A stretch of DNA of 64,000 nucleotides from Neobacillus cucumis (GCF_016107705.1 NZ_JAEHGC010000004.1:1-64000), one strand, 5' to 3'; shown: positions 43,531 to 52,625, counted from the stretch's first letter. Numbers and translations are program-made. The notes: generated by a model from the sequence alone, not told the origin.

Positions 43531-43549
43531 ACTGTTTTGGTTTAATCCT

Positions 43550-43948
43550 TTATTGAATTCGATAAATATAGGCATCATCAATAAAGATATTACCTGCACG
43601 ATTTCGTGAGAAGCGAATACCGGAAATGTCCTTCGACCCTATTTTTTGGACGGTACCTAAATTTTTGATTAATGAATCATTGGGACTGACCTCTGAAATA
43701 TTTTCTAAAGAGAATCCAACAGAAATTCCTGCATTCTCCATTTGCTTTAATACATTCCATACAAACGTATAGGCTGCCTTCGGACCTTCAGCGTCTCTAA
43801 TCTCGGAAGCAATAATGAACTTCCAATAATCCACCTCGGAATCATATAGCCACATCGCGGAATGAACTTTCATGTGAGCCGAATCCAGTTCCCTTAATAG
43901 GATTTCACCATCAACAAAATCCCTTTCTACCAATGTTGTTTTAACCAC
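43550..43948 (-). CDS. hypothetical protein downstream of a HEPN gene, 132 aa
   Basis: A GTG at 43948 inside the end of the HEPN gene (20-base overlap) starts this frame, so the two were translationally coupled. The protein is alpha/beta without membrane segments: VDGEILLRELDSAHMKVHSAM, YWKFIIASEIRDAEGPKAAY, FVWNVLKQMENAGISVGFSL and a C-terminal GIRFSRNRAGNIFIDDAYIYR. I do not recognise a family. The coupling with HEPN suggests a partner protein of that domain. Confidence 0.75.
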   Translation of the reverse strand: MVKTTLVERDFVDGEILLRELDSAHMKVHSAMWLYDSEVDYWKFIIASEIRDAEGPKAAYTFVWNVLKQMENAGISVGFSLENISEVSPNDSLIKNLGTVQKIGSKDISGIRFSRNRAGNIFIDDAYIYRIQ

Positions 43949-44315
43949 TCTAATACCCCCTCTTTTGGATTCGCAACGGCTTCGTAAATATTTTTTGCTT
44001 CCTCTTTCAAATGCCTTCTATAGCGGTCCTGTTCAGACCATTCCGTAACGATCGACCAGTTAATCTGAATCCGTTCGTCCACATGAATATCAACCACCTT
44101 AAGCAATTGAGTTAAATTATGAGTATATATTTATCGATTAACTTCTTATCGGGAAAATCAAATTCCTTCGTATACTTTGCAATACAAGCCTTAAGGGCAC
44201 ATTCAATAACATAACCGGATAAATAATAGGCGCCATCATAACATTCGTGATCTAATAATACTTTTGCATCCTTCAATCTTATTATAGCAAGTTCCTAAAG
44301 TTCATCTCTATTCAT
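43927..44315 (-). pseudogene. HEPN-domain protein with an early stop and a frameshift
   Basis: GGGAGG lies eight bases before an ATG at 44315. Codon 7 is TAG (44297-44295); beyond it the frame continues AIIRLKDAKVLLDHECYDG, then AYYLSGYVIECALKACIAKY, the HEPN helix pair with its sGYxxEcxLKA motif. After EFDFPDKKLI near 44130 the reading shifts to another frame (NLTQLLKVVDIHVDERIQIN, WSEQDRYRRHLKEEAKNIYE, VLEWLKQHW) ending at 43927. The Rx4-6H RNase motif of toxin HEPNs is not evident. Probably a dead gene whose partner (43550-43948) remains intact. Confidence 0.75.
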
Positions 44316-44394
44316 AGATGAATCCTCCCTAATAGAATTCCATACTTATCGCTTTTTCGTTGGCTAGTATCGGTCCCTGAATTTCAACTATTAC

Positions 44395-45933
44395 TTAAGT
44401 CTCTCTCGCCAAACTCTGCTGCTTATGCAGTCCCCATCTTCTTAGCGTCATCGCTTCCCAAATAGCCGTATCGGTAATTTCCTTCTCCCCTGCTAAATCG
44501 GAAATTGTCCTCGCCAACCGAATGATTTTTATTTGAACCCGGTTGCTCCAGTTCTGCTTCAAAGCAATATTCGTGAGCATTTTTTGTTGATCGCTTGTAA
44601 GCGGGCTAGTTTGGGAGAGTACCTCAAACTGTACTTTCGCATTCGTTATTTCCGTTTGATAGCGTTGATATTGAATTTCCCGAGCCCTTTCTACCCTTTT
44701 TTCGATATCAAATGAATGCTCTTGTTTTTTTGATGGCTGGTCTAGATTAACTGATTGTAGGGAAAGAAGGATATCTAATCGATCATATACTGGTCCAGAT
44801 AATCGATTGCGGTAGGATTGAATTTGCTTTTGGGAGCAGGTACAATATTGGCTGTTTGAGCCAAGATACCCACATGGACATGGATTCATTGCACCAATTA
44901 AAATAAAGGATGAAGGGTATGTAACGGTCGAATGCGCCCTGCTAATGGTTACGGCTCCAGTTTCAAGCGGCTGCCGCAGCATATCTAGTGTTTTTTTAGT
45001 AAACTCCGCTATTTCGTCGAGGAACAGTACACCGCGATGGGCAAGTGAGATTTCCCCTGGCCGGGGAGATGATCCGCCGCCAATAATAGCCACTGATGAA
45101 GCTGAGTGATGTGGGTGTCTAAATGGCACTTGGAGATGGAAGCTTCTCTTTTCTCCAGCAAGCTGATAAAGACTCATAACCTCTAATTGTGCCTGATTCG
45201 TTAGAACCGGGAGGATAGATGGAAATGTTTCTGCAAGCAGGCTTTTCCCGCAGCCTGGCGGACCGCTCATCAGGACATTATGCTCTCCTGCTGCCGCAAT
45301 TTCTAGTGCACGTTTTGCTTGCTCATGGCCAATCACGTGAAAAAAATCTTTTTGTGGACGGTCAGCAAAAAGAGGTGTTCGTTCTTCCTGAGGCGATTTT
45401 GGTGGCAATATCATTATTTCTTGACCTTCGATGTGCTGCACTACTTCTTCAATATGTTGAACGACAATACATTCCAGCCCTTTCAGCATCTGAATCGGTA
45501 TTGCCGGATCATATGGCAGATAAACCTTCTTCATCCCAAGTGTTTTCGCTGATATCAAGGCTGGCAGCATTCCATCCGCGCTTACAATTGTTCCATCTAA
45601 AGATAAAGCACCGAGAAACGCGGTTTCCGCCGGAATTTTATTCTTAATAAAATCGAGCTCCTTCAATGCTGCAATGGCCATTGCCAGATCAAAAAGCGGT
45701 TCGTTTTTCTTTTGCTCAGCCGGTGATAAATTAATGACCACCTTCTGATCCGTAACATCTGCGCCAAAATAGCTAAGAGCAGCTAAAACACGTTCCCTCG
45801 ATTCCTTAACGGTTGCATCCGGCAACCCTATGATGATCACCGATTCCGTTCCAGATTTGATCCTTACCTCCACCTGTACACGATAGCCTTCTAACCCTTT
45901 TAAACCAATACTGGATATCATGACTGTCAACAC
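44395..45933 (-). CDS. comM: ComM/YifB-family Mg-chelatase-like AAA+ ATPase
   Basis: ComM is a hexameric helicase that assists branch migration during natural transformation. The 512-residue protein has the N-terminal LonC-like domain (SSIGLKGLEGYRVQVEVRI, IVGLPDATVKESRERV), Walker A in NVLMSGPPGCGKSLLAE, Walker B in GVLFLDEIAEF, the insert CPCGYLGSNSQYCTCS and the C-terminal Mg_chelatase domain (RLSGPVYDRLDI, SNRVQIKIIRLARTI). GTG (45933) or TTG (45930) starts after GGAGG. A RAYT gene ends only 25 bases upstream on the same strand, so comM may be transcribed with it. Confidence 0.93.
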   Translation of the reverse strand: MLTVMISSIGLKGLEGYRVQVEVRIKSGTESVIIIGLPDATVKESRERVLAALSYFGADVTDQKVVINLSPAEQKKNEPLFDLAMAIAALKELDFIKNKIPAETAFLGALSLDGTIVSADGMLPALISAKTLGMKKVYLPYDPAIPIQMLKGLECIVVQHIEEVVQHIEGQEIMILPPKSPQEERTPLFADRPQKDFFHVIGHEQAKRALEIAAAGEHNVLMSGPPGCGKSLLAETFPSILPVLTNQAQLEVMSLYQLAGEKRSFHLQVPFRHPHHSASSVAIIGGGSSPRPGEISLAHRGVLFLDEIAEFTKKTLDMLRQPLETGAVTISRAHSTVTYPSSFILIGAMNPCPCGYLGSNSQYCTCSQKQIQSYRNRLSGPVYDRLDILLSLQSVNLDQPSKKQEHSFDIEKRVERAREIQYQRYQTEITNAKVQFEVLSQTSPLTSDQQKMLTNIALKQNWSNRVQIKIIRLARTISDLAGEKEITDTAIWEAMTLRRWGLHKQQSLARET

Positions 45934-45957
45934 AAAAACCTCCTACTATCTTTATCT

Positions 45958-46530
45958 CTATTGAATTTCAACCGGTAAATTAGAGGGTACCGTACTTTTC
46001 CCTTCAACAAATTTACGATATTGATCCTTTTGTGGTTCTGGGAAGAATGACAATATTTTTTTCGTTGTAACGATTTCTAGTTTGTGAGAGTTTGAAATGT
46101 ATGCGGAATAACTGCTCCAGGGATAATGTTCAGGGGATTTAACCATGCCCGCTTCGACGGGATTTAAATGAATATATCTACTAACATCTAAAAGGTATTC
46201 AGCGGTATCAATTAGTTCTGCTCCATATCGACCTTGAAAAAGATGCCCGACAAGATGATGACGCTTATTAAAATACATCGCATAAAGAGAATTCAGCATT
46301 TTCATAATATGCTTGGGATGGTGATGGATGGTTCCAATCAGGAGATGGATGTGGTTTGTCATGAGGCAATAGGCGTGAAGATGAAAGGGAAAAACACTTC
46401 GAACTTCTTTTAATAATTCTAAATATGCAAGATGGTCTTTTTCATCGTAAAAAATAGAAGACCTTCGATTGCCGTGGTTGGTAATATGATACTTAGCACC
46501 AGGATACCAAATACGATGTGGTCTGGACAC
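45958..46530 (-). CDS. REP-associated tyrosine transposase (RAYT), copy 2
   Basis: 190 residues, 11 differences by eye from copy 1. HuH motif in AYCLMTNHIHLLIGT and Tyr-containing SRYIHLNPVEAGMV are kept. The conserved RGN near residue 19 reads HGN, and YAMYFN is preceded by Leu instead of Arg, so this copy may have lost activity. GTG start (46530) ten bases after AGGAGGG; a TTG two codons earlier is possible. The gene lies between a terminator-bounded small ORF and comM. Confidence 0.9.
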   Translation of the reverse strand: MSRPHRIWYPGAKYHITNHGNRRSSIFYDEKDHLAYLELLKEVRSVFPFHLHAYCLMTNHIHLLIGTIHHHPKHIMKMLNSLYAMYFNKRHHLVGHLFQGRYGAELIDTAEYLLDVSRYIHLNPVEAGMVKSPEHYPWSSYSAYISNSHKLEIVTTKKILSFFPEPQKDQYRKFVEGKSTVPSNLPVEIQ

Positions 46531-46650
46531 AAGCAAGGTCCCTCCTTTTATATTAAATTACCAACTACAATATTCAACAACAACAACTATAATCCTTCTT
46601 ATTTCGATAAAATATTTTTTGCCAGTTATACTTTAGTGTCTAACTTTAGC

Positions 46651-46665
46651 CGGGGGTTCTGACAA
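46651..46665 (+). repeat. degenerate REP-like palindrome
   Basis: TTTAGCCGGGGGTTCTGACAAC keeps the left half and 5' context of the REP family; it lies between RAYT and its terminator. Confidence 0.45.
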
Positions 46666-46716
46666 CGAAATTGTTGGTTTATTCATAGGTTTATTTCATG
46701 TATAATAGGAATATAA

Positions 46717-46745
46717 TAAAAAAGAGAAGTGCGCTAACACTTCTC
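46717..46745 (-). terminator. terminator between small ORF and RAYT, copy 2
   Basis: GAGAAGTG (46724-46731) pairs with CACTTCTC (46738-46745), followed on the minus strand by TTTTTTATT. Confidence 0.85.
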
Positions 46746-46782
46746 CATGCAACTGCTATCGCAAGGGTGGTAGTTGTCAATG

Positions 46783-46929
46783 TCATTTATTTTTTTGAGA
46801 ACCACCCTTTTGCTTGCGACGGCGGGTGGTTTTCTTGTTTTCTAGAATGTTTTTCCGAAAGAAATAAGCAGCCACTTCACGTAGCATTCCCTTCAGAACT
46901 TCTCGTAGGATTTCAAGAAATGTTTCCAT
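46783..46929 (-). CDS. 48-aa amphipathic, Arg/Lys-tailed protein of the RAYT module
   Basis: AGGAGG lies eight bases before an ATG at 46929. Residues 2-26 form an amphipathic helix (ETFLEILREVLKGMLREVAA) and the rest is strongly basic (KKTTRRRKQKGGSQKNK). No enzyme motif. The coding region contains AACCACCC/GGGTGGTT, a stem that would form in the mRNA over the basic tail. It is followed by a terminator, then by the RAYT gene. A decayed copy occupies the same place in the other module, showing stable association. The shape suggests binding to nucleic acid or membrane, which is inference. Confidence 0.75.
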   Translation of the reverse strand: METFLEILREVLKGMLREVAAYFFRKNILENKKTTRRRKQKGGSQKNK

Positions 46930-47142
46930 GATTATCACCTCCTTTCCTGTAAACGGAAAGAAGACTGACAACCCACCACCCCAACAATATTCAGTTGCAA
47001 CTCCATTCTAACACTTTCTATAAATACAATAACCTATCAATCTTCTACAAAATTTGCATCCACCTCATCGGCAAGTTAAACTCTTTTCATTTCCAATCCT
47101 TATCATCAACCGTACTTTAACGCTTTAAACTTTAGCTGAGTG

Positions 47143-47155
47143 GGGGTCTGACCCC
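47143..47155 (+). repeat. REP-like palindrome at the end of RAYT module copy 2
   Basis: TTTAGCTGAGTGGGGGTCTGACCCC; the modules diverge two bases beyond, and the exopolysaccharide operon ends 50 bases further. Confidence 0.85.
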
Positions 47156-47207
47156 AAAACTCCTAAATTTTCCCCAATCCCTTAGAATTACCTAGAAGTT
47201 AGTAGTA

Positions 47208-48485
47208 TTATATCAAAGCATTTTTCTTTTTGCTCATTGTGTATAAGTTTCCGAAATTATAATATTTAATAGATTCACTATTTATTTTGACACAATTTTT
47301 TGTATCGAATATGATCGGATTTATCATTTTTGAATAGATTTTCACTTCATCCAAACCTTTAAACTCGTTATGGTCCGTTAAAACTAAAATTAGATTTGCT
47401 TGATCAATTGCCTCATCAAAAGTAGAAAGAGGCAACGTAACCTGTTCCTGTTTAGCATGAGGTTCATAAATTGATAGTTTATATCCTTTTTCTTGTAACA
47501 AAGTTACAATGTCTAATGCGGGGCTCTCACGTACATCATCAATATTACCTTTATAAGTTAAACCAAAAACAGCAATCTTTGCTCCCTTATCTACAATTTT
47601 CCCAACATGCTCCACAACAAATTCGGGCATTGAATTATTTATTCTTCTTGCATTAATAATTAATGGAGATTCATCAGGAGCCTTTTCAATTATAAAATAA
47701 GGGTCAACTGCTAAGCAATGACCGCCCACACCTGGGCCCGGTTGATGTAAGTTTACCCTTGGATGTCTATTTGCCAAACTTATTACTTCCAAAGCATTGA
47801 TCCCCAGTTTATCAGATATTTTAGCAAGTTCATTTGCTAGAGCTATATTAACATCACGATAGGTATTTTCCATTAACTTTGACATTTCTGCAGTAATCGC
47901 ACTCGTTTTTATAATATCACCTGTAACAAAAGCCCCATACACTTCTGCAGCCTTAATTGCTGATAATTCATTAATTCCGCCAACAATACGAGTGTTTTCT
48001 ACTAACTCTATTAAAATCCGACCTGGTAATACCCTTTCTGGACAATGCGCTAAATATATTTCTTCTCCAACTTTCCATCCCTCTCTTGTAATAATAGGTG
48101 CAACAAAGTCATTAATTGTTCTTGGTGGAATAGTTGATTCTACGATTACTATATTTCCCTCTTTTAAAAACGGTAATATATTCTCCGTTGCTGTTTTAAC
48201 ATACTCAAGATTAGCCGTATGATCAGGATAGTTTGGTGTGGGTACAGCAATAATAAAAACATCTGCATTTTGAGGAGTAGAAGATGCTCTTAACCTTCCC
48301 TCCTCAACAACTCTTTTTACTAAGCCTTCCAATCCTACCTCTTCAATATGAATTTCCCCTTTATTTAGAAGATTGACAGCTTTTTCATTTATATCAACAC
48401 CTACAACTTCATACCCTGATTTTGAAAACATAGCGGCAGTTGGTAAACCAATATAACCTAATCCAACAACACAAATCTTTTTCAT
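47208..48485 (-). CDS. UDP-sugar dehydrogenase (UDP-ManNAc/UDP-Glc 6-dehydrogenase type)
   Basis: NAD-dependent oxidation of a UDP-sugar to a uronic acid for the exopolysaccharide. The Rossmann motif is CVVGLGYIGLPTAAMFSKSG; the catalytic Cys is in GPGVGGHCLAVDPYF; substrate-binding VFGLTYKGNIDDVRESPAL and catalytic STIPPRT segments are present. The spacing resembles WecC/TviB-type rather than UgdH-type enzymes. 425 residues. It is the last gene of the operon, 140 bases after the flippase gene. Confidence 0.92.
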   Translation of the reverse strand: MKKICVVGLGYIGLPTAAMFSKSGYEVVGVDINEKAVNLLNKGEIHIEEVGLEGLVKRVVEEGRLRASSTPQNADVFIIAVPTPNYPDHTANLEYVKTATENILPFLKEGNIVIVESTIPPRTINDFVAPIITREGWKVGEEIYLAHCPERVLPGRILIELVENTRIVGGINELSAIKAAEVYGAFVTGDIIKTSAITAEMSKLMENTYRDVNIALANELAKISDKLGINALEVISLANRHPRVNLHQPGPGVGGHCLAVDPYFIIEKAPDESPLIINARRINNSMPEFVVEHVGKIVDKGAKIAVFGLTYKGNIDDVRESPALDIVTLLQEKGYKLSIYEPHAKQEQVTLPLSTFDEAIDQANLILVLTDHNEFKGLDEVKIYSKMINPIIFDTKNCVKINSESIKYYNFGNLYTMSKKKNALI

Positions 48486-48627
48486 TATTTCGTCCTCCGA
48501 TTTAATAAAATATATGAAAATACCTTTTTATCATTAAAAAGCAATAATTAACTTTTGTTAATTATTCTATTGCCCTTTTACTATTTAATAAACTATAAAC
48601 GATTTAAATTGTTTGAATTTCCAACAT

Positions 48628-50160
48628 TTATAAGTTAGCCTTTGATAATAACCTTTGATTAAACTTTCTTATAATTGTAGTAACAAATTTTAATAATATT
48701 CTTAATGATTGTTTGTCCATAAGTGATGCTATAATTAGATAGGTAAGGCTATTAATCAAAAACACAAAACCTGCAGCAAGGGAAAAATCAAAATAATTAT
48801 GTGTTGATAAATTTAAATATTTAAATATAATCGATAGACTAATTCCACTAATTACAAATAATAGAATCCTTCTAAATTGCATAATTATACTTTTTTTCAA
48901 TATATATTGATTTGAATAAATAACCATATCAATTGTTCTATACAATAAAGCTATAATTGTTCCAAACAACACACCATAAATACCGTAAATTTTCACAAAA
49001 ATCATAGAAAAGACTAGGTTTAGTGTTGTCTCTAATAGTGCCCTCCACTGGGTTTCTTTAAAATGGCCAGCAATATTGATTGCAATAACCGAGGGCCATC
49101 TAACATTACTTAAAATATTTACAATCATAAATAAGATTGGAAGATATTTATCTACATATTGAATATCTGAAACTCCTTTTGTATATAAAGTTATAAATGG
49201 AGTAGCTAATAATCCAGCAGTAACAAAAACAGAAAAAACCATAGCTTGGTAATAAATTTCAAAACAATTAAATAATCTAGTAAATTTATTATTATCCTCA
49301 AAATATAATTGTCCAAACGAAGCTGTTAAACCAACAGATACAGTTTTTACAATAAATCCGGTTTGTATAAAAATCATATTGTAAATCGTATATACACTAA
49401 CAACCTTTAACCCACAAAAAAAGGTAAGCAATAAAACATCTATATTATTAAATAGGGTTGATGCAATTTCATGCACCATAACTGAATTTTTTTTTGATAT
49501 TGCCATTTCATCAGCTTTGGATTTAAAATCTAGATAGGAATATTTCCTTTTAACATATAAATTTATTAAAATAACTTGTACTACATTAATAATAGAAAAA
49601 ACAATTTGAACATATATTATATTCTTTCCTGTAATTATTAAAATAATTTTTGCAATATTTGATATTATATTAAAAACTGTTGAAAATAAATTCAAAATAT
49701 ATATTTTATTGTCAGCATTTAATAATACTATATATCTTCCTTGATAAAAGAATCTTAATGCAGTAGGTACCGCTGATAATAGGACTAAAGTTACAATTAG
49801 AGAAAATTTTAGTTCAGATTTTATAAAATATGGATATAAAAATGCAAGGATTGAAACACAACCTAAAAAGTACAAACCAGTTTTTTTATAAAATTTATTA
49901 GTTGCAGCCAAGATTCCATTTATTTTTGCATGGTTTTTTTTTGAAATAGGAGAATATAATGCCTGAATGGATGCTCCACCTACTCCAGCTTCAAGTAGAG
50001 CTAAATAAACAAATATTCCAGACAAAGAAGAAAGTAATCCATTTATTTCAGATCCAAAATTTTGAATATAAAGCTTTGGTAAAAGAATTCCTAATCCTAA
50101 CAAAACTACCTTACTGAGAGCATCTGTTAAAATATTAAAAAAGGCAATTTTTGATTTCAT
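48628..50160 (-). CDS. Wzx-like polysaccharide flippase
   Basis: A 510-residue membrane protein with about 12-14 helices of the MOP exporter superfamily. The N-terminus (LSKVVLLGLGILLPKLYIQN, FGSEINGLLSSLSGIFVYLA, LLEAGVGGASIQALY) is typical for polysaccharide biosynthesis flippases. Its role would be to move the undecaprenyl-linked repeat unit across the membrane. The start overlaps the stop of the preceding glycosyltransferase gene by four bases. Confidence 0.9.
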   Translation of the reverse strand: MKSKIAFFNILTDALSKVVLLGLGILLPKLYIQNFGSEINGLLSSLSGIFVYLALLEAGVGGASIQALYSPISKKNHAKINGILAATNKFYKKTGLYFLGCVSILAFLYPYFIKSELKFSLIVTLVLLSAVPTALRFFYQGRYIVLLNADNKIYILNLFSTVFNIISNIAKIILIITGKNIIYVQIVFSIINVVQVILINLYVKRKYSYLDFKSKADEMAISKKNSVMVHEIASTLFNNIDVLLLTFFCGLKVVSVYTIYNMIFIQTGFIVKTVSVGLTASFGQLYFEDNNKFTRLFNCFEIYYQAMVFSVFVTAGLLATPFITLYTKGVSDIQYVDKYLPILFMIVNILSNVRWPSVIAINIAGHFKETQWRALLETTLNLVFSMIFVKIYGIYGVLFGTIIALLYRTIDMVIYSNQYILKKSIIMQFRRILLFVISGISLSIIFKYLNLSTHNYFDFSLAAGFVFLINSLTYLIIASLMDKQSLRILLKFVTTIIRKFNQRLLSKANL

Positions 50161-51362
50161 CTTGATTCCCCGACTAACGCATAAAATTTCTTCATTTCTT
50201 TCAAACTATCGAACTTTTCATTTAATAAATTTTCTTCAAACATTTTTCTTAATTGAATATTAGAAATTAAACTTTTTATTCCTTCATAAATTTTATCCTT
50301 ATCTATTTCTGTTATTATTCCTGTCTTTCCATTTTCAATTTGTTCTCGTGCCCCAGAAACATCAGTAGTTATTATTGGTTTATTTAATATACATGCTTCA
50401 GTAATTGTAGTACAATAGCCCTCAGAACGTGAAGGTTGAACGTATATATCACACTGTTTAATAAATGGATACGGATTTTCCATAGAACCTAATAAAATAA
50501 AGTTATCCTCAACATTATAAACTTGAATTAATTTTTCTAGTTTCGGTCTTTCTATACCATCACCTACAACATACCATTTAAAATTAAAGCCATTTTCCTT
50601 TAGTTTTGAAGCGATAGGTATTGCAATATCCAGACCCTTTTGATAAGATAGCCGCCCTACTGTAAGAATTCTTATACCATTGCATTCGTCTAAAAAACCA
50701 TTATCCCTTTCAGCTTTTGAAGTTATTTCATCCCTCAAAATAATATTATAAAATGTCTCACATTTGTTTTTAAATTCTGGAAACACCTCAATAAATTTTT
50801 CAACACAGTTTTTTGATACACCAAATACTCGATCATAATTATTATAATAATGGAGGAAGTTTTTTATCCCATTATCAAAATTTGAACTGTGTAACCAAGT
50901 AGCTTTAATGTTAGCATTTACCTTTTCAGAGATATAATAAGTTGTAAATGATGTATATCCATGGAAATCTAGAGCTATATCAAAGTGGCTATTTAATTTA
51001 GGGATATTTTCTCCAATAACATCAAAAAAGCCATGACGTATATTTACCCATTTTGAACGTTTTTTTTGTTTAGCTATTAAATATAAAATCTTTATCGAGG
51101 ATATAAATTTAAATCGCTTTATTGAACTAAGCAGCATAGTTTTGCTTCCATTTTCAAGTAGGCTTCTTTCAAGAGATGGAATTTCAACCTCAACTACATT
51201 CACCCAATATGGGATTTTATTAATATATTCACCTCCTTTTTTAATATATAAAATTGTTACTTCAAACTTTTCTTGATCAAGGACAGATAAGAAATTTAAT
51301 AAAGCTTTTTCAACTCCACCAATTCCCATTGAATTCATCATTAATAGTAAACTTTTTTTCAT
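50157..51362 (-). CDS. glycosyltransferase, GT4 family
   Basis: A 401-residue GT-B enzyme. The N-terminus MMNSMGIGGVEKALLNFLSV is the acceptor-side Rossmann loop; the donor site has RILTVGRLSYQKGLDIAIPI, then YVVGDGIERPKLEKLI and the ExxxxxxxE motif in SRSEGYCTTITEACILNKP. Sugar specificity cannot be told. Four-base overlap with the flippase gene and ten bases after the next GT gene. Confidence 0.9.
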   Translation of the reverse strand: MKKSLLLMMNSMGIGGVEKALLNFLSVLDQEKFEVTILYIKKGGEYINKIPYWVNVVEVEIPSLERSLLENGSKTMLLSSIKRFKFISSIKILYLIAKQKKRSKWVNIRHGFFDVIGENIPKLNSHFDIALDFHGYTSFTTYYISEKVNANIKATWLHSSNFDNGIKNFLHYYNNYDRVFGVSKNCVEKFIEVFPEFKNKCETFYNIILRDEITSKAERDNGFLDECNGIRILTVGRLSYQKGLDIAIPIASKLKENGFNFKWYVVGDGIERPKLEKLIQVYNVEDNFILLGSMENPYPFIKQCDIYVQPSRSEGYCTTITEACILNKPIITTDVSGAREQIENGKTGIITEIDKDKIYEGIKSLISNIQLRKMFEENLLNEKFDSLKEMKKFYALVGESR

Positions 51363-51371
51363 AATCTCTCC

Positions 51372-52625
51372 TCACACTAGAATACTTTTAACGAATTTTT
51401 GATAATTCTTTTCAGCATTATACCTTTCTTCCCACACTCTCCTTGCTGATTCTTTTAACGCTAAATATTCGTTTTCGCTCATTCTTGTTATTTTTATAAT
51501 AGCATCAATTAATTGCTGGTCATTAAAATCTTTATCAAGCAAATAACCATTATTGCCATCTATAACTACCTCATTTACTCCCCCAACATTCGTTGCTATA
51601 ACAGGGATCCCAAATGATATTGCCTCCATAATAGATACAGGGATCCCCTCTGATTCACTAACATTTAGAAACAAATGATATTTTTCCTCATAATATTTTG
51701 TTAAAATATCTTGATTTGATATTGCACCTTTAAACAAGTACGTAATGTTATTTTTGTTTTTTAACTTTCTTTCTGCTAATTGTTTCATCTCACTAAATAA
51801 CTGTCCGTCGCCAAAATGTGTCCATTCAATAGCAAGGTCATTAATTTTTTCTAATGAACTGATTATACGTTCTACTCTTTTAACAGGCACAACCCATGAG
51901 CAAGAAACAATTTTCATTGGTTTTCGTAGTGAGGTTTCTCTATTCCAGCTATAGTCTTTTGTCCCCAATCTAGAAACCCGAATATTCATTTTAATATTAG
52001 AATATTTATTTCTTAAGTAGGTCTCTCCATTATCTGATATAGAAAAAATTTCATCTACTTGAGATAAAACTTTTTTTCTAAGTGGGATATATTCTGGCTT
52101 GTTGACATATTCATATAGATCATATCTATGACATCTAGTAACAACTTTGCTATTTTTAAAATATTTTTTTAAAAGCAAAGCTGTATATGCATGATAATGC
52201 ATCCAATAAGAGTACAGAACAAATTCTGAAGTCTTGTTTAATCCTAATCTAATTAATTGCTTTTTAATCCACTTAGACTTATGATTTGCAACAGACATAA
52301 ATGAAAGTAACTGCTTTAGAGATGAAAAATTTAGCTTTTTGTTTTTAGCTAATACGTATATTTCTTTAATAAAATCTTTTGAAATTGCTGCATTTAAATA
52401 CCTAAATATTTTAATGATACGTGTCTTTTCCTTGTCTTCCGCAAAAACATTTATGTTTTTTTGTTTAATTTCTCTAAAATTCATACTTTTATCTGCTCTG
52501 CAGGAAAATATAAAAACATTAGCATCGTTATAATAATTAATTTCAGATTCTAAAAAGGGCTCTTTATTTAAAAAAGGGAAAAACTCATCTATTATTACAA
52601 GATTCTTTTTCATTTTTTTGCACAT
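51372..52625 (-). CDS. glycosyltransferase, GT4 family
   Basis: A 417-residue GT-B enzyme. KIVSCSWVVPVKRVERIISS starts the donor domain; THFGDGQLFSEMKQLAERKL and NVSESEGIPVSIMEAISFGI then PVIATNVGGVNEVV follow. Start could be MCKKMKKN (52625) or the internal MKKNLVIID; the SD is weak for both. It lies about 100 bases after the GT gene at 52724. Confidence 0.88.
   Translation of the reverse strand: MCKKMKKNLVIIDEFFPFLNKEPFLESEINYYNDANVFIFSCRADKSMNFREIKQKNINVFAEDKEKTRIIKIFRYLNAAISKDFIKEIYVLAKNKKLNFSSLKQLLSFMSVANHKSKWIKKQLIRLGLNKTSEFVLYSYWMHYHAYTALLLKKYFKNSKVVTRCHRYDLYEYVNKPEYIPLRKKVLSQVDEIFSISDNGETYLRNKYSNIKMNIRVSRLGTKDYSWNRETSLRKPMKIVSCSWVVPVKRVERIISSLEKINDLAIEWTHFGDGQLFSEMKQLAERKLKNKNNITYLFKGAISNQDILTKYYEEKYHLFLNVSESEGIPVSIMEAISFGIPVIATNVGGVNEVVIDGNNGYLLDKDFNDQQLIDAIIKITRMSENEYLALKESARRVWEERYNAEKNYQKFVKSILV

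Larger units (their letters stand above)
45875..47157 (-). mobile_element. RAYT-REP module, copy 2 (next to intact comM)
   Basis: About 1.28 kb matching 32738-34023. It comprises the comM 5' end, RAYT gene, terminator, small Arg-rich ORF and, at the distal end, the REP palindrome GGGGTCTGACCCC (47143-47155). It sits between the exopolysaccharide operon and comM and probably is the source of copy 1. Confidence 0.75.
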
